Shown here one piece after another: positions 1 to 8,456 of a stretch of DNA of 64,000 nucleotides; the first letter of the stretch is position 1, and each line of letters opens with the position of its first letter. A model generated the notes under the pieces. That model saw nothing but the letters and a program-made list of their open reading frames with translations. It was not told where the DNA came from and did no database searches. The position numbers were made by a program, and so were the translations under genes. Source of the stretch: Schistocephalus solidus (taxonomy: Eukaryota > Platyhelminthes > Cestoda > Diphyllobothriidea > Diphyllobothriidae); the NCBI GenBank assembly GCA_017591395.1, contig WEDG01004047.1:1-64000 (forward strand). Direction: 5' to 3'.

Positions 1-40
<40 letters not shown>
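1..40. repeat. (TA)n microsatellite, cut by window edge
   Basis: Uninterrupted TA dinucleotides from the first base to about position 41. They run directly into the left end of the SINE-array unit. The same junction is seen on the other strand near 40762. Confidence 0.95.
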
Positions 41-43
<3 letters not shown>

Positions 44-825
44 TAGTAGGGCGCCTCACCGATCGGTTTACAGGACTCAATCTCGTCCCGCTGTACCTTG
101 CTAACTCTCAGAAGCCCCGCCAGCAGCCGTAAAAGGCAGCCAAGTGCACAGAGCAGAATAACATGAGGCCGCAAAAGACAAGGGAGACTGGAATGGCCAT
201 TTCGCGACATTAGCCGTCATCGCCAGCCATACTGCAAACCTACAGGTCAGGTGCCAGGTGCCCGAGCCTCCGAACCCGCGACGCTTGTTGGGCAGAAGTC
301 CGAACGCCCCACCCACTGCGCCACGAGGAAACTCGTTTGTCTTGCCGGTTTCCGATCGGGAATATTAACAATGGTAGTAGGGCGCCTCACCGATCGGTTA
401 CAGGACTCACTAGTCCCGTTATGCGCTAACTGCTTCAAGCCCGTAAGCAGCCGAAAGGCAGCTAAGTGTATAGGCAGAATAGCATGACCCGCAAAGACAA
501 GGGGAGACTTGAAAGGCCATTTCTGGCTTATTAGCCGTCATCAATAGCCATGCCGAAATCAGGTGTGTGGATCGCGAGATTCGAACGCTTTGACCTTTGG
601 TGTTGGAGTGTAACGACTTCTACCATTGAGCCACGGGCCCGTTGTTTTGTCGGTTGCGATCGGGAATATGGACTATGAAAGTATGGTGTTCACCGATCTG
701 GTTAAGGAACATAGATGTTCCGCTGTGCCTTGGAGCTCACTTTAGAGCCCTCGCGGGCAGTCGTATAGCGAATTGAAATATATGTTGATAAGATGGAACC
801 GACAAAGACAAGGGAGACCGGAATG

Positions 826-870
826 GCCATTTCTGGCTTATAAGCCGTCATCAGCTAGTCATACCCAATC
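826..870 (-). ncRNA. Hammerhead ribozyme motif in SINE unit 3
   Basis: Read on the minus strand: stem I GACTAG/CCGGTC (one mismatch), core CTGATGA, stem II GGCT-TATA-AGCC, core GAAA, stem III ATGG/CCAT, cleavage-site UH = UU. The closing pair of stem II is C·A where active hammerheads normally have G-C. Activity is therefore uncertain although both core blocks are intact. Confidence 0.6.
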
Positions 871-880
871 CCAGGTGTGG

Positions 881-949
881 ATCACCCGAGATTCGAACCC
901 GTGACCTTTGGTCATTGAGTGTAGCACTCTACCATTGAGCCACGAGCCC
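881..949 (-). promoter_or_regulatory. tRNA-like SINE head with pol III A and B boxes (unit 3)
   Basis: On the minus strand this stretch has an A-box-like TGGCTCAATGG near 940 and a B-box GGTTCGAATC near 893, spaced as in a tRNA gene. A T-arm of the form GGG-TTCGAATC-TC can be drawn. The anticodon arm is not convincing, so this is a tRNA-derived pol III promoter rather than a working tRNA. Older versions lie at about 264-334 and 568-640. Confidence 0.75.
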
Positions 950-1134
950 GTTGTTTTGTCGGTTGCGATCGGGAATATGGACTATGAAAGTATGGTGTTC
1001 ACCGATCTGGTTAAGGAACATAGATGTTCCGCTGTGCCTTGGAGCTCACTTTAGAGCCCTCGCGGGCAGTCGCATAGCGACATGAGATATATGTTGATAA
1101 GATGGAACCGACAAAGACAAGGGAGACCGGAATG

Positions 1135-1179
1135 GCCATTTCTGGCTTATAAGCCGTCATCGGCCAGTCATACCCGATC
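1135..1179 (-). ncRNA. Hammerhead ribozyme motif in SINE unit 4 (one core change)
   Basis: Stem I GACTGG/CCGGTC is fully paired, counting one G-U. The first core block reads CCGATGA, with the invariant U4 changed to C. Stem II, GAAA and the palindromic stem III are as in unit 3. It is likely inactive as it stands. Confidence 0.55.
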
Positions 1180-1189
1180 CCAGGTGTGG

Positions 1190-1258
1190 ATCACCCGAGA
1201 TTTGAACCCACGACCTTTGGTCATTGAGTGTAGCACTCTACCATTGAGCCACGGGCCC
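1190..1258 (-). promoter_or_regulatory. tRNA-like SINE head with pol III A and B boxes (unit 4)
   Basis: This is the same module as in unit 3. The A-box TGGCTCAATGG is intact; the B box reads GGTTCAAATC, one change from consensus. On the minus strand the module lies directly upstream of the hammerhead motif at 1135-1179, so a pol III transcript would read tRNA-like head, then hammerhead, then tail. Confidence 0.75.
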
Positions 1259-1439
1259 GTTGTTTTGTCGGTTGCGATCGGGAATATGGACTATGAAAGT
1301 GTGGTGTTCACCGATCTGGTTAAGGAACATTGATGTTCTGCTGTACCTTGGAGCTCACTTTGCAGCCCCTCGCGGGTATCGTCTACTATAGCGACATGAG
1401 ATATATGTTGATAAGATGGAACCAACAAAAGACAAGGGA

Positions 1440-1484
1440 GACCGGAATGGCCATTTCTGGCTTATTAGCCGTCATCAGCCAGTG
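1440..1484 (-). ncRNA. Hammerhead ribozyme motif in SINE unit 5 (best preserved)
   Basis: Minus strand, 45 nt: stem I ACTGG/CCGGT (five pairs), core CTGATGA, stem II GGCT-AATA-AGCC, core GAAA, stem III ATGG/CCAT, then U and the start of stem I. All core bases of a type I hammerhead are present except for the C·A pair closing stem II. The palindromic, nearly loopless stem III suggests function as a dimer, as reported for minimal hammerheads in retroelements. The tRNA-like head upstream is missing here because the (TA)n tract begins at about 1500. Confidence 0.6.
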
Positions 1485-1497
1485 ATAATCAATCCCT

Positions 1498-1499
<2 letters not shown>

Positions 1500-1576
<77 letters not shown>

Positions 1577-1592
1577 GTGTGTGTGTGTGTCC
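1500..1592. repeat. (TA)n microsatellite followed by (GT)n
   Basis: About 72 bp of pure TA, then a short GT run, forming the border between the SINE array and the satellite array. The TA tract replaces the expected tRNA-like head of SINE unit 5. Confidence 0.95.
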
Positions 1593-2645
1593 CACATTAG
1601 GGCAGGCATGCGTTATTCGGGTTGCGCTCCCATAACAAATGCCGAACATAGAGGTGTGGTGGCACGCCTAGGGGCGGCTAGGACTTAGGGGGACCCGGCC
1701 GCGCCAGCCACTCTGCGTCCTCTCCCGCCTCCAGTCTTCTTGACTCTTTCTGACACCGCCCAGGTGGGGAGGAGGAGAGAGTGCGGTAGATGCAGCGCAA
1801 GTCTACTATCACTATAAACTAAATCACGCGCAAGTCACCGTCCCTGCTCCACTTTCCCATGGAGCATACGGTGGACATCGTCGGACTACGACGGTCGAAC
1901 TGTCGTGTGTGTGTGTGCCCCCTAAACGGGCCACGTGGTAGATGCGTTGGACCAACACGGGGGCCACATCAGGGCACGGCATGCGTTATTCGGGTTGCGC
2001 TCCCATAAAAAAATGCCGAACATGGAGGTGTGGTGGCACGCCTCAGGGGCGGCTAGGACTTAGGGGACCCAGCCGCGCCAGCCACCTGCGTCCTCTCCCG
2101 CCTCCGGTCTTCTTGACTCTGTCTTGACACCGGGCTCAGGTGGGGAGGAGGAGAGAGTGCGGTAGATGCAGCGCAAAGTCTACTATCACTTTAAACTAAA
2201 TCACGCGCAAGTCACCGTCCCTGCTCAACTTTCCCATGAGCATACGGTGGACATCGTCGGACTACGACGGTCGAACTGTCGTGTCTGTGCGTCTAAACGG
2301 GCCACGTGGTAGATGCGTTGGACCAACACGGGGGCCACATTAGGCACGGCATGCGTTATTCGGGTTGCGCTCCCATAACAAATGCCGAACATGGAGGTGT
2401 GGTGGCACGCCTAGGGGCGGCTAGACTTAGGGGACCCAGCCGCGCCAGCCACCTGCGTCCTCTCCCGCCTCCGGTCTTCTTGACTCTGTCTTGACACCGG
2501 GCTCAGGTGGGGAGGAGGAGAGAGTGCGGTAGATGCAGCGCAAGTCTACTATCAATTTAAACTAAATCACGCGCAAGTCACCGTCCCTGCTCCACTTTCC
2601 CATGGAGCATACGGTGGACATCGTCGGACTACGACGGTTGAACAA
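1593..2645. repeat. GC-rich satellite, three tandem units of about 371 bp
   Basis: CGTTATTCGGGTTGCGCTCC recurs at 1611, 1984 and 2354, giving periods of 373 and 370. Each unit continues through a GGACTTAGGGGGACC-like stretch, a GGGGAGGAGGAGAGAGTGCGG purine block (split here by small differences between units) and ends near CTACGACGGTCGAACTGTCG. Units differ by scattered substitutions and 1-2 bp indels. Diverged single copies lie near 28950-29222 and 32880-33122, so the unit is also a dispersed repeat. No coding function is evident. Confidence 0.9.
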
Positions 2646-3001
2646 TCGTGTGTTGAAGTTCTTTAGAAACAAAATAACCTTATTGTATAAATATTTGAAT
2701 CTGGTGCCCCTGTAGGTCTACAGAAAAATGAGAGTATGTAGACAACTGTTAACCTTAAACCATGCCTAACAAAAGATTCTATGCTAAGCTAAACCGTGAG
2801 CCAATAGACGTCCATTGTTTTGAATTTTCTGTTCGATAGTGGCTGTTTTCACTTCCACTTGATCGTGAGAAATTTGTAATTAGCATCCATATCGATATGC
2901 CTGTTAATAAATGCTTCGCCTGAGTGCCTAGCCTTTAGAAAATCGCGTCTCTTTCTTGTTGGGCAGGTGCCAATGATATGAATACCCTCTTATGCAAATA
3001 G
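2646..3001 (-). mobile_element. Penelope-like element 3' end, inverted fragment
   Basis: The reverse complement of this stretch matches the 3' end and repeat region of the PLE array: the end of the GIY-YIG coding part (GTTGGCACCTGCCCAACAAG), the untranslated tail, and the segment around TGGACGTCTATTGGCTCA. It diverges noticeably from the array copies, so it is an older relative. Its inverted position at the left end fits the inverted 5' copies often seen at Penelope insertions. Confidence 0.8.
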
Positions 3002-3364
3002 GTCTCCCGTGTCCAGTGTGTGCATGGCTGCCACAAAAAACGTATTTCCAGCGCTATGACCTCCCAGGCATCGAAATCAAAAAACTGGCAAACCCTCCTG
3101 TATGTAAAGAATGTATCACAGCTCGTCAAAAAACAGCACAAAATATACCATATGCAAATAGCTCACAAACTGAAAAAAACTGCGCACCAATCTTGTACAG
3201 ACTAAGGACAGGGTTGGCCATTTCAACAGAAAAGATCTCATCCACAAATACCGTATAACAGTTGTCATGAAGTCCATTGTGGTCAAACTGGGAAATCTTT
3301 ATCGACCCGTTCACAAGATCAAGGTCAAATAGAAGCGAAAACAGCTACTACCGACCGGATAATT
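3002..3364 (+). mobile_element. Penelope-like element 3' fragment with internal deletion
   Basis: This is the plus-strand counterpart of the 3' coding end of the PLE unit, beginning at the stretch that includes ATGACCTCCCAGGC. It is diverged from the array by roughly one base in ten. It lacks the segment equivalent to about 5655-5865, the C-terminal half of the GIY-YIG domain. It joins the high-identity array at 3365. Confidence 0.75.
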
Positions 3365-5910
3365 TAAAACACTGGACGTCTATTGGCTCAAACTTTAGCC
3401 AACCATAGAATCTTGTGTTAGGCATCGTTTAAGAGTAACTGTTTTCTGTACATTCACATTTGTCTGAAGACTAACTAGAGCACCAGATTCGAAAATTTAC
3501 ACATTACAGTTATTTGGTTCCCAATAACTCAATTTTAATTTAATTAAACTGCTTGGGATGCCGATATTTCAATACATACGTCTGAAGTTAAAGCCTGGTG
3601 CTTTGCTATACGCTCGTTGATGGGAGACATGTGCAATTCGCGAAAGTTTAACGCTAGAGCAGTTTTCCTTTCTCCATAGATACCGACGCATCAAGATTCT
3701 ACCAAAGTCTGTTCGTGTGAAACCTGCAATAAAATCTACTCAAGGTTATCAAGTTGCCAACCGGTATAGCCAGCAGATGCTTGAGGTCTTCATCTCTGAG
3801 GGCCACGCCAGGCTTAAAAAATTTCAGGAACTGAAAGAAGAACACGTGAAAGTTTGCCAGGATAGTCTTTCTGCAAATGTATTTGTAACCTCTCTAGAGA
3901 CAATTACACATGTCTCAAGGCTAGAATGACTAAAAAGGGGATCACTTTGGATAAAAAGCGGAGGACAATTTCTGATAAAAAGCTACAATAATCCGACGTT
4001 TCCAAAAAAGTTGTAAACCTGTCCTCAAGAGTTCTAACTGCAACAGAAGAAAAAGTACTCTCCAAAGGAAGGAAATACAATCCATCTAATAGCAGTTAAT
4101 TGGATTTTTTGACTAGTTATGAATCCATTCTATCCTCAACTGATCTAACAGAGGACGAAAGACACACAATTCGAAATAATGCAGTCTCAAATTTAAAAAA
4201 ACGCAGGACATACCCAACATTATCTTACGATGAAAAAAACATTAAATTCACTTAAGAGAGATGAAAACATTATAATTTGCCTGCCGACAAAGGAGGTTCC
4301 ACGGCTATTTTAAACATGATGGACTACAAAGTTAAGCTGACATCAATTTTAACATATGACTCGTTTTATCTGCCCCTAAGTGCCGACCCCACAAAGTCGC
4401 AAAACTCAAATATCGAGAAGGTAGTGAAACGGCTCAAAGGAAGAAATTAATTTCTGGAGTTCTGGCTAAATCTTTGAAAAAGAATGAGCCTTCGATTTCC
4501 AAAATATGCGAACTTCCCAAAGTTCACAAGAGTGGCATTCCACTGCGACCGAGTCTCCCTAATCGGCGCAACAAACTCTAAGATTTCCAAGTGAGTATTT
4601 TATCAACTCCACCATCTTACAAAGAACTCTGAATCCTCTATCCAAGACTCGCTACAGCTCCTAAAGAAAATAAAAGACTTCAAAATTGCAAATGACGAAA
4701 TAATGGTGTCATTGGACGTTATTTATTTATATACGACTTAGCGAGGACCTGTACTGCAGAACTCCTACAAGCCTACTCTACCGATGTACCTGCGGACGGT
4801 CTCTTTGAACTCCTCGATATTTGCCTTGAAACAAACTTTTCTTTCGCTGAAAATTATAAGCGACAACTTAAAGCCACCCCTATGGGTTCGCCAATATCCG
4901 GTTTTTGGCGGAGGCTGTGATACAGAAACTAGAGGCTACAGCTCTCCCCAATATTAACCCGAGATTGTGGATGCGTTTCGTATAAGATACATTTTTTATC
5001 GTCAAAAAGGCCAAAATGAACCACTCCACAAAAACCTAAACTCCGAATTCCCAGGAATTCAATTCACCTTCGAAACAGAAGTTGATGAGTGACACCCTTT
5101 CTTAGTGATCCTTGCACAAAGGAAGACCGACAGGACAGTTCATGCCTCAATCTATCGTAAAGATACATATTCCGAAGACGTTTTACATTCTGGGAGTAAG
5201 CACTCCATGTCTCGCAAACGCAGCTCTGTTAACAGCTTGCTAAGTCGATCAAAAACTCACAGTTCCGATGAAGAAACATATCGAAAAGAAATGAAATACC
5301 TTTTCAAATTATTTTCCCAAAATGCATATCCACCTGACTTTGTCCATCGATGCATGCGACGACACAATTTCAATGAAAAAGGTATTTTCAGAGCAATGAC
5401 CTCCCAGGCGTCGAAATGAAAAAACTGGTGGACCCTACTGTATGTAAAGAATTTATCAGAGCTCGTCAAAAGACAGCACAAAAAACACCAAATACAAATG
5501 GCGCACAAACATACAAAAACTTTGCGCATTCAGCTTCTACAGCCTAAGGACAGGGTTAGCTATTTCAACAGAAAAGGAATCATCTACAAAATACCGTGAA
5601 CCAGTTGTGATTCAGTATATTGTAGTCAAACCTAGAAATCTCTATTCACCCGTTTACATCAACATCGGTTAGCAGTGAGGAGACGAGACACTTTATCTCA
5701 GGTAGCAATGCACGCAGTAGACACAGGACACTTATTTGCATGGGAGGATACCCATATCGTTGGCACCTGCCCAACAAGGAAGGGCCGCGAATTCCTGGAG
5801 TCAATGCACTCAGACGAGGCATGCATTAACAGGCATATCGATTTGGGTGCCTATTAAAAATTTCTCAAGGTCAAGTGGAAGCGAAAACAGTCACTATCGA
5901 GCGGATAAAT
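3365..5910 (+). mobile_element. PLE tandem unit, copy 1 (2546 bp), dead
   Basis: Head-to-tail PLE unit. Order within the unit: untranslated repeat region, N-terminal coding stretch (3717-3929), RT beginning near PADKGGST (about 4280), the LPKVHK block (about 4515), palm motif MVSLDV, TPMGSP, the damaged catalytic motif, thumb (5105-5419) and a GIY-YIG endonuclease remnant ending near 5857. Known of the family: Penelope elements encode an RT joined to a GIY-YIG nuclease. Multiple stops and frameshifts break the frame. The RT catalytic motif reads FV-stop-D, with the stop at 4983-4985. A private one-base deletion near 4444 cuts the KVHK reading frame in this copy only. Confidence 0.9.
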
Positions 5911-8456
5911 TAAAACACTGGACGTCTATTGGCTCAAACTTTAGCCAACCATAGAATCTTGTGTTAGGCATCGTTTAAGAGTAACTGTTTTCTGTACATT
6001 CACATTTGTCTGAAGACTAACTAGAGCACCAGATTCGAAAATTTACACATTACAGTTATTTGGTTCCCAATAACTCAATTTTAATTTAATTAAACTGCTT
6101 GGGATGCCGATATTTCAATACATACGTCTGAAGTTAAAGCCTGGTGCTTTGCTATACGCTCGTTGATGGGAGACATGTGCAATTCGCGAAAGTTTAACGC
6201 TAGAGCAGTTTTCCTTTCTCCATAGATACCGACGCATCAAGATTCTACCAAAGTCTGTTCGTGTGAAACCTGCAATAAAATCTACTCAAGGTTATCAAGT
6301 TGCCAACCGGTATAGCCAGCAGATGCTTGAGGTCTTCATCTCTGAGGGCCACGCCAGGCTTAAAAAATTTCAGGAACTGAAAGAAGAACACGTGAAAGTT
6401 TGCCAGGATAGTCTTTCTGCAAATGTATTTGTAACCTCTCTAGAGACAATTACACATGTCTCAAGGCTAGAATGACTAAAAAGGGGATCACTTTGGATAA
6501 AAAGCGGAGGACAATTTCTGATAAAAAGCTACAATAATCCGACGTTTCCAAAAAAGTTGTAAACCTGTCCTCAAGAGTTCTAACTGCAACAGAAGAAAAA
6601 GTACTCTCCAAAGGAAGGAAATACAATCCATCTAATAGCAGTTAATTGGATTTTTTGACTAGTTATGAATCCATTCTATCCTCAACTGATCTAACAGAGG
6701 ACGAAAGACACACAATTCGAAATAATGCAGTCTCAAATTTAAAAAAACGCAGGACATACCCAACATTATCTTACGATGAAAAAAACATTAAATTCACTTA
6801 AGAGAGATGAAAACATTATAATTTGCCTGCCGACAAAGGAGGTTCCACGGCTATTTTAAACATGATGGACTACAAAGTTAAGCTGACATCAATTTTAACA
6901 TATGACTCGTTTTATCTGCCCCTAAGTGCCGACCCCACAAAGTCGCAAAACTCAAATATCGAGAAGGTAGTGAAACGGCTCAAAGGAAGAAAATTAATTT
7001 CTGGAGTTCTGGCTAAATCTTTGAAAAAGAATGAACCTTCGATTTCCAAAATATGCGAACTTCCCAAAGTTCACAAGAGTGGCATTCCACTGCGACCGAG
7101 TCTCCCTAATCGGCGCAACAAACTCTAAGATTTCCAAGTGAGTATTTTATCAACTCCACCATCTTACAAAGAACTCTGAATCCTCTATCCAAGACTCGCT
7201 ACAGCTCCTAAAGAAAATAAAAGACTTCAAAATTGCAAATGACGAAATAATGGTGTCATTGGACGTTATTTATTTATATACGACTTAGCGAGGACCTGTA
7301 CTGCAGAACTCCTACAAGCCTACTCTACCGATGTACCTGCGGACGGTCTCTTTGAACTCCTCGATATTTGCCTGAAACAAACTTTTCTTTCGCTGAAAAT
7401 TATAAGCGACAACTTAAAGCCACCCCTATGGGTTCGCCAATATCCGGTTTTTGGCGGAGGCTGTGATACAGAAACTAGAGGCTACAGCTCTCCCCAATAT
7501 TAACCCGAGATTGTGGATGCGTTTCGTATAAGATACATTTTTTATCGTCAAAAAGGCCAAAATGAACCACTCCACAAAAACCTAAACTCCGAATTCCCAG
7601 GAATTCAATTCACCTTCGAAACAGAAGTTGATGAGTGACACCCTTTCTTAGTGATCCTTGCACAAAGGAAGACCGACAGGACAGTTCATGCCTCAATCTA
7701 TCGTAAAGATACATATTCCGAAGACGTTTTACATTCTGGGAGTAAGCACTCCATGTCTCGCAAACGCAGCTCTGTTAACAGCTTGCTAAGTCGATCAAAA
7801 ACTCACAGTTCCGATGAAGAAACATATCGAAAAGAAATGAAATACCTTTTCAAATTATTTTCCCAAAATGCATATCCACCTGACTTTGTCCATCGATGCA
7901 TGCGACGACACAATTTCAATGAAAAAGGTATTTTCAGAGCAATGACCTCCCAGGCGTCGAAATGAAAAAACTGGTGGACCCTACTGTATGTAAAGAATTT
8001 ATCAGAGCTCGTCAAAAGACAGCACAAAAAACACCAAATACAAATGGCGCACAAACATACAAAAACTTTGCGCACCCAGCTTCTACAGCCTAAGGACAGG
8101 GTTAGCTATTTCAACAGAAAAGGAATCATCTACAAAATACCGTGAACCAGTTGTGATTCAGTATATTGTAGTCAAACCTAGAAATCTCTATTCACCCGTT
8201 TACATCAACATCGGTTAGCAGTGAGGAGACGAGACACTTTATCTCAGGTAGCAATGCACGCAGTAGACACAGGACACTTATTTGCATGGGAGGATACCCA
8301 TATCGTTGGCACCTGCCCAACAAGGAAGGGCCGCGAATTCCTGGAGTCAATGCACTCAGACGAGGCATGCATTAACAGGCATATCGATTTGGGTGCCTAT
8401 TAAAAATTTCTCAAGGTCAAGTGGAAGCGAAAACAGTCACTATCGAGCGGATAAAT
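5911..8456 (+). mobile_element. PLE tandem unit, copy 2 (2546 bp), dead
   Basis: Nearly identical to copy 1. Landmarks: N-terminal piece 6263-6475; RT fingers with PADKGGST and LPKVHK at 6823-7128; palm motif MVSLDV at 7250-7267; TPMGSPI at 7422-7442; catalytic-motif stop at 7529-7531; thumb and connector 7651-7965; GIY-YIG core GIIYKIP at 8122-8142, followed by a stop where a Cys is expected; C-terminal GIY-YIG stretch 8221-8403. The nuclease YIG block is degenerate (VYCSQT). A private T deletion lies near 7371. The coding pieces are relics. Confidence 0.9.

Larger units (their letters stand above)
41..1499 (-). repeat. Tandem array of tRNA-derived SINE units (about 304-330 bp, four and a half copies)
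   Basis: The sequence GGGAATATGG or its variant recurs at 358, 662, 971 and 1280, giving periods near 304, 309 and 309; the first unit begins at 41. Each unit has three parts on the plus strand: a segment X (TGTTCACCGATCTGG to CATAGCGAC), then the complement of a SINE body (GACAAGGGAGACCGG onward), then the complement of a tRNA-like head ending at GAGCCACGGGCC. The SINE therefore reads on the minus strand while X reads on the plus strand. Units 3 and 4 are nearly identical; units 1 and 2 are clearly older. Hammerhead remnants also occur in unit 1 (about 186-230) and unit 2 (about 508-552) but are damaged. Unit 5 stops before its tRNA-like head, where a (TA)n tract begins. Confidence 0.85.

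Noticed and set aside
41..1499. CRISPR-like array because of regular repeats
   Set aside because: Units of about 309 bp carry a tRNA-like head and have no short repeat-spacer structure. The DNA is eukaryotic.
1386..1649. Minus-strand frame with a long Tyr-Ile run
   Set aside because: It is only the translation of the (TA)n microsatellite.
6008..6045. CTGAAGA ... CGAAA in the PLE unit, considered as a hammerhead core
   Set aside because: The bases between the two blocks do not form a stem II and the pattern is not kept in the diverged copies at 13655 and 2720.
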